64,000 nucleotides of DNA from contig JXTB01000154.1 of assembly GCA_002914805.1 (NCBI GenBank), positions 64,376-128,375 on the forward strand, given 5' to 3'. How positions within the stretch are numbered: the stretch's first letter is position 1; every line of letters begins with the position of its first letter. The position numbers and the translations under genes are program-made. Shown here piece after piece: positions 11,666 through 23,429 of this stretch. Under the pieces are notes generated by a model. That model saw only the letters and a list, made by a program, of their open reading frames with translations. It made no database searches and was not told the DNA's origin. The DNA is from Parasponia andersonii (Eukaryota > Streptophyta > Magnoliopsida > Rosales > Cannabaceae).

Positions 11666-11844
11666 AAGGGTGGGTAAGTAAGAGTTTTTTTTTTTTTTTT
11701 TTTTCAAGCATCAGCAATAGAGCTAAAAACATTAGTTTATGTAAGTAGTATTTTTAACAAGTGGTTAAATTCCATCCACTTGTTATCTTCCCTGAACTTA
11801 CGGTAGTTTGTTATTTCCCTATTGTAGGATTCCTCTATATTTTA

Positions 11845-13147
11845 AATATTCGAATTGATTGGATAATCTCACAATCGCAAGAGATATATAAATATATTTG
11901 AAATAATTCTTTTAACAATACGGCTGAATGGAATTTTAGTTGAATGAATTCTTTTTCTATTTTCTTTTAATTGCTATATATCAAACATTTATAATTCAAA
12001 TATATAAATACTTATATTTTAGTTCCTGTCGTAATTGTGTTTTGGATTTAGAATTTCAGGAGAATTTTGAAAGCATAATAGTGTCCTTTGACTTTGATCC
12101 TCATATTTTACTTCGGCGGTATAGCCTAGCCTACGTCATAGTGAAATGAAAAAGAATTATTTTTGTTGTCCAAATGTAGAAGAATAAGTTTGATTTTGTT
12201 TTGATTAGAATTAGATTATTATCAGTCTAAGTCATAAGATTAAGATTTTGAGGGTCCTATAATATTTAGATCGTAGCAAGAGTCCTATCATATTTAGATG
12301 ATAGTAAAAATCAAGATGAAATTTAAGAAAAGAATTTTGAATTATTCAGAAGAAAAATTTTGATTTTTTCTTTGATTAGAATCACAAAAACCTTGGCAAT
12401 CCTGTCGTGCCTAGATCATTATAAAAATCAAGACAAAATCTAAGAAGATTTCAAGAAAGGAATCGTCGAAAGAGCCCCACACGACTTATTCTGTAGACGG
12501 AAGTGCTCTTTTGTAGAACTGGATGTTCTTCGTCTTTTTTTTTTTTTCCCCCCTTCTCTTGTTGTATCTCTTTTTTAGGAGCCAATATTCCCTTAATGAC
12601 TTTTGTGCGTCTTTATTTATAGACACTTTTGAAGAGATTTTAGTTTTATTTTCTTTTTTTTTTATTCTCTCACTGCTTTCACTTATTTTTCTTGAATGAG
12701 GAATTATCTCATAGATAATTAGATAGTAGGATTTAATTATTTTTTGAAGAAAAAAGAATTAAACAAAGGGAGACTGGGGAGGTAACTAACGTATAAATCT
12801 CCCCGCGTTTTTTTTTTTTTTTTTTTTCCTTTAATCCCATCAATTTTCTTTTTAATTTTTTTTTTGGGTTCAACAAATATTATCAAATGAAAAAATACTA
12901 TCTTTTTTGGTAAGATAGACCTTATTGTGATGCTCTTATTTCTTCCTCACCTGAGTAAAATACACGTAATTTGGGACGTCAAAACTACAAATAATTGTTT
13001 TCTCAAAAAAAAGAAAAGAAAACTACAAATAATTGTCTCCAAAGCCAACATTAATAATGCTGCGAGAGTTTTAACACCAATCCTAGGAAGAAAAATGATA
13101 CATAATTAATCGATTAAAAACAGGTAGTAACGCATCATACCATAAAC
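11845..13147. other. intergenic DNA downstream of the ARM-repeat gene
   Basis: No gene recognised. Between 12230 and 12470 there are two diverged copies of a phrase containing TAAAAATCAAGA(T/C)(G/A)AAAT and TTAGAT-like words. Poly-T and poly-A runs are frequent. The 3' UTR of the ARM-repeat gene must fall in the right part, but I see no unambiguous polyadenylation signal. Confidence 0.5.
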
Positions 13148-14086
13148 TCAAAACTGAATTAACGTGGGAAAGAGCACTGTGCTTTCATCCACATAAGAAT
13201 CCAAGTCTGCCTCCATCATCTTCTTCATCAGCAAAGAAGCCTTCTCCCGAGCTCTGGCCGATCCTCTGACGGAAAGATCAGCCAGCACCGTCGAAAACTC
13301 CGGCAGCCTCATGGCGTCTCGAACACATCCCTCGCTCTCATCAAACAACCGAATGAGGATCTCCGCCGCTCCTTCCTTACTCAACATGCACCTCCCTTTC
13401 AACACATTCACCATTCGGCTCACTATCCCTTCAGTTTTTTTAAGAGCATTCAATCCCTCATCGAACCTCGCTAGGAGACAAAGCACTGCTAAAGAAGTTC
13501 CTGCGAGATCCTCACAGTCCATGCTCTCAACTACTTGAATAAGGGCGGGGATGGCTCCTGATCGGACGGCTAGAGTAGAGTTCCCGTGGAACTGCACAAG
13601 CTCAGCGAGGGAGCTGAGGAGGTGATGAGTTGCCAGGCCGCGGTAGTCAGGCCTCGAAATCGCTTCAATGAGCAACTGGATCGTGCCCGCCACCCCGAAC
13701 TTGGCCTTGTTCTTGTCGAGCATCGCCAAGCTGCAAACCAAGGAGGAAGCCAGCCTGCCGGACTCCGGGGATGTTTCCGGGGAGGCAATCATGGAATTGA
13801 GGTGGGATATGGTTTCCATGTCGGCGAGAGACTTCTTCAGGTCAGGGTTTAAGGAAAGGTTGAAGAGAATGGCCAAGGAGAGGACCTGGATGATGGAGGA
13901 GGGAGACTTGGAGAGGGTGAGGAAGACGGGGATTGCGCCCTCTGATTGAGCCAGCAAGCTCCTGTTTTGAGGACTGACCTTGGTGATAGAAGCTAGAGTC
14001 CGGAGGGCCCTTTCCTGGGTTTCATGGGATTCGGATTGAACTTCGGAGAGACACAGTGTAATCTTCTCAGGGACAACTGCCGACAT
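13148..14086 (-). CDS. ARM-repeat protein, U-box/VAC8-like without a U-box
   Basis: The 312-residue intronless frame begins MSAVVPEKITLCLSEVQSES and is built almost entirely of amphipathic helices typical of armadillo repeats. Diagnostic pieces are GAIPVFLTLSKS (about 50-61), LAILFNLSLNPDLKK (about 71-85), SGAIPALIQVVES (about 176-188), LAVLCLLARFDEG (about 197-209) and EGAAEILIRLF (about 237-247). These are GAIPxLLxLL and NLS-type repeat signatures. No U-box, F-box or membrane segment is visible, so it resembles the ARM-only proteins related to the PUB family and yeast VAC8, which act as protein-binding scaffolds. The partner is unknown. The frame is far GC-richer than its surroundings, which supports a real gene under selection. 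The start is the first Met of the frame, with no upstream ARM sequence seen. Confidence 0.88.
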   Translation of the reverse strand: MSAVVPEKITLCLSEVQSESHETQERALRTLASITKVSPQNRSLLAQSEGAIPVFLTLSKSPSSIIQVLSLAILFNLSLNPDLKKSLADMETISHLNSMIASPETSPESGRLASSLVCSLAMLDKNKAKFGVAGTIQLLIEAISRPDYRGLATHHLLSSLAELVQFHGNSTLAVRSGAIPALIQVVESMDCEDLAGTSLAVLCLLARFDEGLNALKKTEGIVSRMVNVLKGRCMLSKEGAAEILIRLFDESEGCVRDAMRLPEFSTVLADLSVRGSARAREKASLLMKKMMEADLDSYVDESTVLFPTLIQF

Positions 14087-14241
14087 AGTTGGGATAAGCT
14101 AGCAAATGGTTTTAGAGCTTGTGGCCGCAAATTCAAAGCTAGCTCTCACAGTTTTCAGGCACCGTTATCATCATTCATGCGAAAAAGCAAGCGATTATAG
14201 ATAGCTGAGACAACCTGGTAGATGTTTTCCACGTTTAAAAG

Positions 14242-14430
14242 TTAGATGGTTCCAATGCTAAACCAATCCTCAAGTGCTTTGGATTCTTCGTTCTCCCCTA
14301 AGCTGGCAATTTTTGATGTAACATTTTTGTCACAAGCCAATGAGAACAATTTGCTCAACAGATCCCATGACCCAAGTTTAATGGATTTAATAACACCTCG
14401 AGAAAACGTACAATTCCACAGCAAATAACG
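14242..14430 (-). pseudogene. possible exon remnant, unidentified
   Basis: Minus-strand frame whose end reads ...SWDLLSKLFSLACDKN and ...LENEESKALEDWF-like sequence before a stop. It has a coding-like amino acid mix rather than the K/N/I/F bias of random AT-rich DNA. It lies just upstream of the ARM-repeat gene on the same strand but is not in frame with it, and no ARM motif is visible. It may be a lost exon, a gene fragment or chance. Confidence 0.25.
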
Positions 14431-14499
14431 TCTTAAAAATCTTCCTTTTTGAATAATGATTAGCTGACACAAAACAAGATGTGTACTAACTTGCAATTG

Positions 14500-15159
14500 T
14501 TATGGCTTCGGTATATACAAGTACGTATAAGACGTCAAACAACCTGACATGATACATTGAGGTAGGGAAGCCCAACATAAACTTTTATGAAGAAAGGCAA
14601 TACTACAAGTTAAATAAAGAACAAATGAAATGAGAAACAAACAGTAAAAAATAAATGAGAGTAAATAATTAAGGGAACCAGTAGCTACATTCGAATATGC
14701 GCTATTAATTACTATGAAGGGTTAATTTTCAGTTCTTGATAATGTTGGTTTTAAAAATTGAATTTGCAGCAGAAGTTTGGTCCAAAAATTTTCAAAATTT
14801 TTCTCAAAATGATTATTGACTATACGAGCGCATTATATTAATTCATAGAAAACAGAAAACATACAAAGAGAATATATTTAACATATCTTGTAGCATATCA
14901 GTAGATCTTAATTTTTCTGTCTTCTGAACTACGATATTCCAATCCAAGTCTCAAGTATATAGGATGAACGTATGGATGTTGCGAACAGTTTCTCAAACTC
15001 ATACTTTAGACACTTGCAATATTCTTAACATACTAGATTACAAGCATTTATTTCTACAAAGAATAGGAAGATTCTCTTCTTCTTCTCTCTAGTTTATAGA
15101 CATTCTCTAGAAAATAATACATAATGTGTATGTAGAGATGTTAATTGGGCTGATATAGT
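14500..15159. other. intergenic DNA, no gene seen
   Basis: AT-rich sequence with no recognisable coding or RNA feature. Confidence 0.55.
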
Positions 15160-16605
15160 ACCGCCAAAAATCCAAAACCGTGACTTTTAGTAATTTTAGG
15201 TGAAAATGTAATAAAATATCAAATTTAAAAAATCTAATTTCGTTTTGATCATCAAATCATTATAAGTTTCATAATCAATGATTTTAATTACTTAAGAAAA
15301 TATCCATTAATGTTTAAGAAAGTTTTCAGACATCTTTTTTGGGAAACTTGTTGAGAAATTACAAACTTTGGTAAACTGATTTTAACTAAAAACGTTAGTT
15401 CAATGTCCAATATATATTATATAAAATAGCTTGCAATTTCAAGTTTCCAAAATAACAAGTTTATCCTCATACATCCACTTACTAATTTTAACTAAATAAT
15501 TGAATAAAAAAATAAAGACAACGAAAAATGAACACCCACCAGGGATTAAGAGCATAGCTAAATACACAAGCTACACAGCTTATCTATCCATCAAGACGAC
15601 TACCTTAGTTAGACAGTCACCTGAAAGTGGGAGAAGTAGGGGGTGAGCATTCATATACTCAGTAAAAATTCAATTACCTTTTTGAATCGATGCAATGTTA
15701 TCAAACCTACATGGTTAATATATTTTCCAAAATCAATTTATAAACCAAGTTTATAAAACAATTAGTATCTAAAATAATCATATATTCAAAACTAGAACCA
15801 AATTCACATAATTATACATAACATAAATCATCCCATCCTATAAGCTCACATCCTCTTATCATGAATTAGAGTAACTCGTACTATATGTACTAAGTATTCT
15901 TTGCCTGATACCTATCCTAGAAAACTGGAGGAACACCCATGTGTCTATGCCTACCAAACCAGAGGGACAACTGAATGCTTATGTTTACGGAGTAGGAATA
16001 ATCAAAAAAATTCTACGCGGGTTTACGGGCTCTCACTGAGGGTAGGGATACTGGCCACCCACCACTGCGATATCTAAGATGTATCTCGTATCTAATCCAA
16101 TGGTATATATAATATTTGATAGTTCACAATAACTATGCATTAAGGAATTAATCAATTCATGCTTTAAAATCTCACATGGTATTATCCTGGAATTTATTGT
16201 AACATGGGCAACATACTATTGCTTTATCTCGTAATCACAATATAATAATAAGTATAAAAATCCACACAGTCTAATCCTAGTATAATCCAACACGTTTCAA
16301 AAATTTATCAAATCATCATAAAATCACAATTTTTCATAAATAAATTTTAATGTAATTAAAATCTAATACAGATAGATAAAAATCAAGTAATTGAACTCCT
16401 ACCTCAATATGGTAGCTATACCAAGCTAAATACATTTGAAGGAACTCTCATTTGTCATTTAGATGCTTAAATAACTGTTTCGGGATCCCGGTTAGTCCAT
16501 TTGGGAAAGTGACTTTTCCACTGGGGCCTCAAATGGAAAAATAGAGGTAATCACTGAATTCAGAGCACCAAAAATGGTAGATTAGACATATACTTTGTGA
16601 AAAGT
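15160..16605 (-). repeat. 3' LTR copy of element C (partial)
   Basis: Matches the right LTR from the AAACCGTGACTTTTAGTAAT phrase to about TAGACATATACTTTGTG. It contains about 350 bp near 15215-15555 that the right copy does not show. Confidence 0.55.
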
Positions 16606-18450
16606 AGACCACCGAGATAAGGTAAACCTAACTTAACTTAACCAATTAAAAATCATTTATTACTCAAGGATTTAACAATCCAAGGCCCACCAACATTATA
16701 TATGAATTTATTAAATAAGTTACTCATATAATTGAAAGTTTGAAAGTATATACATGTCTAATTAACAAGGCACATGAAACCATAGTAACAGGGTTTTCCA
16801 ACCTAGGATTTAATTTCTATTATGTTTTTGATTCATAGAAGATTCTAAACTAGATTTCACTACCAAGTTTTACTTAGTAAAATTCATGCAATCAAGATAT
16901 TATATAATATCTTAAATACGCACATAATTTTTCCAATTTTTTTAAAACCGCAGAAATTCATATCAAAGGTTTTCTAAGAAATCAAACTTATTTCTCAAGT
17001 TATCACATAAATTTTCCATAAAGATTCCTTGTTTAATTCTAGGTTAACATATAAATAGACATGTAAAAGTACATTTCAGCTTATATGTGAAGCACCAAGA
17101 ATTTCTACCACATTCAAATCTAGAAAGATACTTGAAATTTTTAAGTTTATAAAAATTTCCTTGTTCTAAAGAATTATTCAACTAGCACTTTCAAATGTAG
17201 GAATAATTCAGTACCATAACTAAATTTTATATTTACCAAGGTTTAACTTTATAATAGTGCAGTCTTATACAATCCATTTTTAATTAATCATATGTTTTTT
17301 TTTTTTGAAATTATACATCTTTTGAAATAGTGAATTATCTTTGCCTTAACCAATACTTAAGTTTAAAATATCTATGGTCTTTTTGAAAATAAGGACATGT
17401 AATTCATCAAACATAATAGTCTACTTTGTTTCAAACCATGCAAATCAATTTGAAGGTTTAAAAGTCACCAAAACCATGTAAGAAAGTTCTAAATTTGATT
17501 AATTTGCCAATAATCAAATAATTGTTCACCCAAGGATTTCAAGGCCGACTCTTACATATTTAGAGTAAAAAGATAAGACTGAATGAAAACTATATTTTAA
17601 ACGCATAAACCCATTTCTCAATCAATGAAAATTTTCTCAATTCAATAATCATGAAAAGAAAAAAAAATTTCTAATCCCAAAAGTTCCACTTTGAAAAGAT
17701 AGGTAAACCTAGGTATGCAGCTATCAAGAAGGCAAAATAAATTCACAACTAAACGACTTACTAGAAAATATAATCATAAACCATTAATTTGGACAAGACT
17801 AACCAACTAAAGAATCTCAAATGAAATTAAATAATTTACTCTATTAGTGCATAATAAATATCAAACCAATCTTGGCGATGTTAGTACTATATCACATTTT
17901 AAGTAAACTCAATATATTATACCAACTTATCAATTACGAGCGATATATCATGCAAAAAGTATCATCACTTTTAATATTTTAACACAAGCGCTATCACCAG
18001 TTACTTGAACTGAGTAATTAAAATTATACCAAAACCTATGGATTAATATCACAATCTTATTCAGACAACTGAAGTTAACCCATAACAATTAAGATACAAG
18101 ATACCGAATTACTATCTCAGAACCTAAGAGGTTCATATAGCAAGTCACAATAATGGACTTAGGAGTACAAGAATGAATATATATTTAAATTAGAGAATAG
18201 AAGTAGAATTCACTAGTATTGTGTGGATCCCAACACCTCTAAGACTAAAATTTCTAGGATATAACTATCCCAAGGATACTCGAGCTTCACTTTAGGGAAA
18301 TGAATGAAAGATTTAGGACGAAATATAGTAAAGACAACATATTTAGCCAATTCCTAAGTGATGTATGAGGTATTTGTCAAATAATTTCAAAAATCTCTTT
18401 TTAAATACAAAATTTCACAAGAAAGATCCTGAACGGATCTAAAGCCTGTA

Positions 18451-18462
18451 GCTCTGATACCA
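18451..18462 (-). other. primer-binding site (tRNA-iMet type) of element C
   Basis: GCTCTGATACCA on the plus strand is TGGTATCAGAGC on the minus strand, the usual plant retroelement primer site. It lies 4 bp from the LTR terminus TGTCATGACT. Confidence 0.7.
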
Positions 18463-18466
18463 TTTC

Positions 18467-20600
18467 TGTCATGACTGGAAATTTAAAACTGTGATTTTTA
18501 GTAATTTTTGGTAAAAATGACTACCCCAGCTACACAACTTATCTATCCATCAAGATGACTACCCTAACTAGACAGATACCTAAAGTGGGAGAAGTAGGGG
18601 GTGAGCATTCACATACTTAGTAGAAATTCAATTACCTTTTTGAATGAATACAATGTTACCAAAGCTGCATGGTTAATATCTTTTCCAAAATATATTTATA
18701 AACTAAGTTTATTAAACAGTTGGTATCCAGTATAATAACATATTTAAAACCAGAACCAAATCCACATAATTATACATAACATTAATTATCTCATCCTCTG
18801 AGCTCACATTCTCTCTTCACGTACCAAAGTAACTCATACTATGTGCTAAGTACTCTCTGCCTAATACCTATATCAGAATAACGAATGGACACCGATGTGT
18901 CTATGCCTACCAAACCTGAGAGGCAACTGAATGCATATGCCTACCGAGTGGGAATAATAAAAAAAACCCTATGTGAGTTTACGGGCTCTTATTGAGGGCA
19001 GGGATACTGGCCACCCACTAAACACTGTGATGCCTAAAATGTACCTTATGTGTGATCCTATGGTATGTACAATATTTAATAGTTCACAATAATTATGCAT
19101 CAAGGAATTAATTAATTCATGTTTTAAAATCTCACTTGGCATTATCTTGGGATTTACTGTAACATGGGCAACACACTATTGTTTTAGCCTATAATCACAA
19201 TGTAATAATAAGTATAAAAAAACATACAGTCTAATCCTAATATAATCCAACACGTTTCAACAAATTTTCAAATCATCATAAAATTACGATTTTTTATTAA
19301 TAAATTTTGATGTAATTAAAATCAACCACAGATAGATAAAAATAAAGTAATTAAACCCTTACCTCAATATGGTAGCTATACTAAGCTTAAGACGCTTAAA
19401 GAAACTCTCGTTGGTCATTTGGGTATTCAAACAGCCATTTCACGATCCCGGTAAGTCCACTTGGGAAAGTGACTTTTCCAATGGAGCCTCAAATAGAATA
19501 ACAGAGGTCACCATTGAATTCAGAGTATCCAAAAGTGGTAGGTTAGACATATACATTGTCAAAAATGGGTCCCAGTACGGGACCTGCCTTGTGGCACGCA
19601 AAACGATACTATTCTCAAGTCTCGAAATTTGTGCCATTTCAAAATATAACGATATTATATATCAAAATTCGTTTCTCGGCCTCACTAAATCCAAATTTGA
19701 TATTGAAATTCATTTTCGAGATCCCGAGCCTTAAACGGGCTTTAAATATGAGAATTACAAAAATATCTCCTTTTGGAATTAATTTGAAAATGTCCACTTT
19801 TTCCAAAGTATTTAGAAAAATATCAATTTTTTGTTTATTTGCAAAAATTTCAATTTTCTCAAAATTTTTCAGAAATTATCTTGGTCAAAAAATTATTTAG
19901 AAAAATATCACTTTCGAAAATATTTGAAAAAGTGTGAAATTCACTAATTATTTGTAAAAAAGTCATTTTTGCAATAATAATTCTAAAAGTAATAGTTTTA
20001 TAATCTCTTCAAAAGTCCCAAATCTGAATAGTAATAGACTCTGAACACTATTTAGTTTTACAGAAATATAACTTTTTGTTCTAAATTAGAAAAATACTAC
20101 ATTTTTTAATTTGAAATTAACATGCTTTTGTATATCATTTTAACTTCTAAGAATTATAATTATTCATGATTTTAACACTATTTCATCTCATATATTTTTC
20201 TTGAGTAAATAAATTACTTAACCAAAATAATTACATAAATATCACTTTTTACAAAGTTGATAAAAATGATAAAAGTGGTGAAATTTTTTACCAAAGATGA
20301 AATTCTATATACAACTACTTGGAAGGGATTGGCGATGACGAGACAAGACTCCACTAGTTGGAGGTATCGAAAATAGCGGTCAAACATTGAAAATTTCACG
20401 AGAAAACCGTGTTTTTGGCGCGATCTTTGGATGGTCGGATTTCGGTCTCTGGATATTCGATTTTGGGGAAACTGGCAGGGTTTTGATAATTGACGAGGCC
20501 TCTTCGGTGCGGGGTGGTGTATGGGCCCAACTGCGTAGGTGTGGCTGAACAGAAACCTGAATTTTCTCTCTTTTTCTGTCTTCGAGGGCTCACTTGTGAG
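18467..20600 (-). repeat. 5' LTR of element C
   Basis: Begins TGTCATGACT next to the primer site and extends rightward beyond the block shared with the left copy. The right limit is uncertain. A GC-richer stretch at 20400-20590, which includes a pyrimidine-rich run ending in GTCTTCGAGGGCTC, may lie near the promoter end. Confidence 0.5.
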
Positions 20601-20754
20601 AATTGAGAATTTTTTGGGGGTTTTAAATAAAAATTCGGGTATTATTGCAAAATATTTTAATATTCTAGATATTTGTATTTTTTAAATCCGAAAGTACATA
20701 TTTATATCAATGCCATTGAGTTTAATAAGTCTAAATTGCCCTTATTTAAAACTA

Positions 20755-21975
20755 GTTCTAACATGACATGGGCCGACCTAGGCACATTTAGCTGCGGCAC
20801 ATTCATGCCTCGTGCTATGCTAGCCAATGCACGATTAATAATCATGTCGTGCTGGCCCGAGTACGATTACTAATAGTGCCATGTCATGCCCGGCCCACTA
20901 CGTACTTGTGTAAATATGTGTGATTTCGTGTCGTAATCGTGCCGTAATGTGCCACTATTGCACCTAATTATTCTAATTTTTGGTATTATACTATTAATGT
21001 GCCTAATTGTACCCGTGTTCGGCATTGGGCTATTTTCAATACCTAATAGTACTTGTTTATGATATTGTGCTATTTTCGTACCTAATCGTACACATTTCCG
21101 ATATTATACTATTTTCGTACTAATTGTACCCGTTTTATGTACTATGATATTTTCATGCCTAATTTTGCTTATTTTTTATTATATTATTCTTGTGAAAATT
21201 GCCCATTTTTTATACAATATATGATTTTGAGCCTAATTATTTCTATTTTCGAACTCTTATTGTTCTTGTTCCATAATCGTTCTCATTATTGTTTTTTTTT
21301 TTTTTTCAAATTTCGTTATTTTAACAATATTAGACATATTTCTTTTTAAGTAATCATGAATTATGAATTGCTAATAGTTATGTAATAGAAATAAATTATT
21401 TGAAAATTAAGGAAACATTAATATAAAAATAAATCTAAATTGAAGTATTAGAGTATACGTGACTAGTAATAATTAATTTAAATTTTTATAGTTAAAGTAT
21501 CATCAAACTAAATTAGCATTTATTCAAATTATATCAAAATGTATAACTCAAAAGTTATGATTGATAGTATTTTTCTTTCTTAACATTCTAAGAGTTTTTA
21601 TTGGATGTGAGTTTTGCCTTAGATTTTTAATATGTTTAAACTTTTTGGCTCAAATTTATTAAATTTTAGAATTTTTTTTTACTTTAGAAAAAAAATTAGA
21701 AATTGATGTAATATTTATATTATTTTTACTTAGAAAATATTTTAATTTCAATTTTTTTATATTTTTTAAATTATTGTATTAAAATTATGATAAAAAAATA
21801 TAAATAAATTTAAAATAAGAATTTTTTTTGCAAATTAATTATTTTTCTTAATAATACATGTCGTGCCACATGTTGTGCATGTGCTATACCAATCCAAACA
21901 TGTTTACTTATCATGCCTTGCCAGTTTGAGCATAATTACTAATCGTGTCGTATCAAATCGAGCAAGATTACTAAT
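20755..21975. mobile_element. DNA-transposon-like element with GTGCCGTGC-type ends
   Basis: The left part (20765-20960) is rich in words such as CATGGGCCGACC, TCGTGCTGGCCCGAG and GTCGTAATCGTGCCGTAAT. The right part (21850-21965) has the related ATGTCGTGCCACATG and ACTAATCGTGTCGTAT. These repeated GTGCCGTGC/CACGGCAC-like words at both ends resemble subterminal motifs of non-autonomous plant hAT-type elements. No exact ends or target duplication were found and no transposase is present. Confidence 0.4.
20964..21195 (+). repeat. minisatellite, about 6 units of 37-40 bp
   Basis: Successive units start CCTAATT/CCTAATA/CCTAATC, continue with a GTACCCGTTTTCG-like core and end in a GCTATTTTCGTA-like phrase. 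Six units can be read, decaying in length from about 40 to 37 bp toward the right. Unit-to-unit identity is moderate. Confidence 0.7.
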
Positions 21976-22065
21976 TAATCAAATTAACTAATATTATATT
22001 ATATATAGAAAATAAAATTCTTGGCCATGCGTTTTTGTCCATGCGTTTATGTTCAGTTAGACGAC

Positions 22066-22137
22066 TTGGCTGCTAGTTTATATATATATATATATATAAA
22101 TATATTTATATATATATATAAATAATCTAGCAGCCAA
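22066..22137. repeat. inverted repeat around a TA-rich centre
   Basis: GGCTGCTAG at about 22067 pairs with CTAGCAGCC at about 22127 across a TA-rich loop with further TATATA pairing. It could form a hairpin. It may be the paired ends of a tiny element or a microsatellite bounded by an inverted word. Confidence 0.6.
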
Positions 22138-22219
22138 ACTTTAAGCGGCTAAAACGCCACATACTCCACCTTTTTGTGGCTTACACGCCACTTACCCATT
22201 TAAATGGATTGAGAAGGTA

Positions 22220-23429
22220 TGTAACATCTCCAAAGTGTTTTACTTTTGTTAGTTTCTCAAGTACTTATTCAATTATCTGATAATTAGATATTTTAAATTA
22301 AAAATTAAATCAATTTAAAAATTTATCACTCCATTAATTTAAATTAATTAATAATAATTATTAATTACAATTAGATAAACTATTTATTTAGACAAAGTGT
22401 GCAGTAACAGAAATAGTGTAATTTCTAGTACAGTGTTTGTAAGAGATAAAATTAGAGACCTATGAACCTGTAATTCAAGTTTTAATAAATTATGACAAAT
22501 AATTAAGCTCTTTAATTAATTTTTCTAAAAAAAAATTCCAGTATTACTCCACTAAAAATCTGGAATTGCACTCTTGAAGTTATAGAATCAATTTACTCAA
22601 AGAACGTCGAGTAGTCCATCGATTTAATCATTATATGTAGTTCAATCCTCTATAGACGATTCATAGTCGGAGGTAGATTATTATTTTGTTTGTCTCTCTA
22701 ACTATATCTTTATCCTTGTCTTCCATTAATTCTCTAATGAACAATTAATTTATAAATCTATTATAAATTAAGTACTTAAACTATTCAAGTCCTAAATCAA
22801 TACATAAGGGAATCATTTTTCTATCTTCCTAATGGAATGAATGAATTCCATATATATAAGCTAAATTCCTAGATACTTATCTCGTCATGCTCCCAAGATA
22901 CAAGTGTTTCGGTCTGTTTAGAAAATAAACCTTTAACAAGTATGTTAAAGAATATAATATTATAAATAAGAGTCTATAACTACTCAGGATTAAGATTAAT
23001 CTACATATGATCATCTAGTAACATTATTTAAAATCTTTATAGATAACAAAATTTATGTAAGATTCAAATCATGTCTGCTGCAATTTTTCATAATCTTATT
23101 ATATAAAGTACTTCCATTATGATGTCAACATATCAATTATCCAGATAAAACTATTACATTCTCAATGTTAATGGACCGTACTAATAATATTTAATTAAAG
23201 ATCCTGCACTTTTATTAATTATGACGGACTATGTTTAGTTTATTATCCACAAATTTAATCTTCATGTATACAATACTTATATACAAAATTCATAGTCATA
23301 TAAATAAACTTGGAATTTTCTAATATTTAAAGATAAACAAATTATGCACAAATTCAAATAAAAAAATGTCATTTTATTAATTCTATAAATATCCAAAATA
23401 TACATGCTTTTAGAGCATAAACCCTAACA
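22220..23429 (-). repeat. probable copia LTR (minus orientation)
   Basis: The right end reads GCATAAACCCTAACA. Its complement, TGTTAGGGTTTATGC, is a typical LTR start, directly preceded (minus strand) by the purine-rich GGCAAGTGAGAGAT. Body phrases such as ATTACTCCACTAAAAATC and GGAATTGCACTC recur in related form at 28165-28822. The left limit at TGTAACATC is a guess. Confidence 0.5.

Larger units (their letters stand above)
7633..11835. mobile_element. Mutator-like element (non-autonomous, 4.2 kb)
   Basis: The left end reads GGGAAATTCTACAATAGGG and the right end, reverse-complemented, reads GAGGAATCCTACAATAGGG. The two ends stay alignable for roughly 65-80 bp, through AAATAATAAACTTCC against AAATAACAAACTACC and on to ACCACTT. 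The element is bracketed by an exact 9-bp direct repeat, TATATTTTA, at 7624-7632 and 11836-11844. Long inverted repeats plus a 9-bp target duplication are the hallmark of Mutator-like elements. I see no MuDR-type transposase. The interior holds a MITE at 10689-10908, a tRNA-like fragment near 9333-9400, repeated ACTAG-rich sequence, and a GC-richer patch at 10195-10310 that might be captured DNA. Confidence 0.78.
15160..20600 (-). mobile_element. LTR retroelement C (minus orientation, no coding sequence, old)
   Basis: Two blocks, 15160-16605 and 18515-19560, match in direct orientation over about 1 kb. Shared words include GTGGGAGAAGTAGGGGGTGA, GATACTGGCCACCCACC-like text and TACCTCAATATGGTAGCTAT. 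Next to the right block is GCTCTGATACCA at 18451-18462. This is the complement of TGGTATCAGAGC, the tRNA-iMet primer-binding site, and it is followed by TGTCATGACT as an LTR terminus at 18467. This orders the element on the minus strand with the right copy as the 5' LTR. The interior has no gag or pol. The element is incomplete and degraded, consistent with a LARD-like or decayed gypsy element. Confidence 0.65.

Noticed and set aside
13311-13949. Several open frames opposite or out of phase with the ARM-repeat gene
   Set aside because: They are shadows of the GC-rich minus-strand gene and have no domains.
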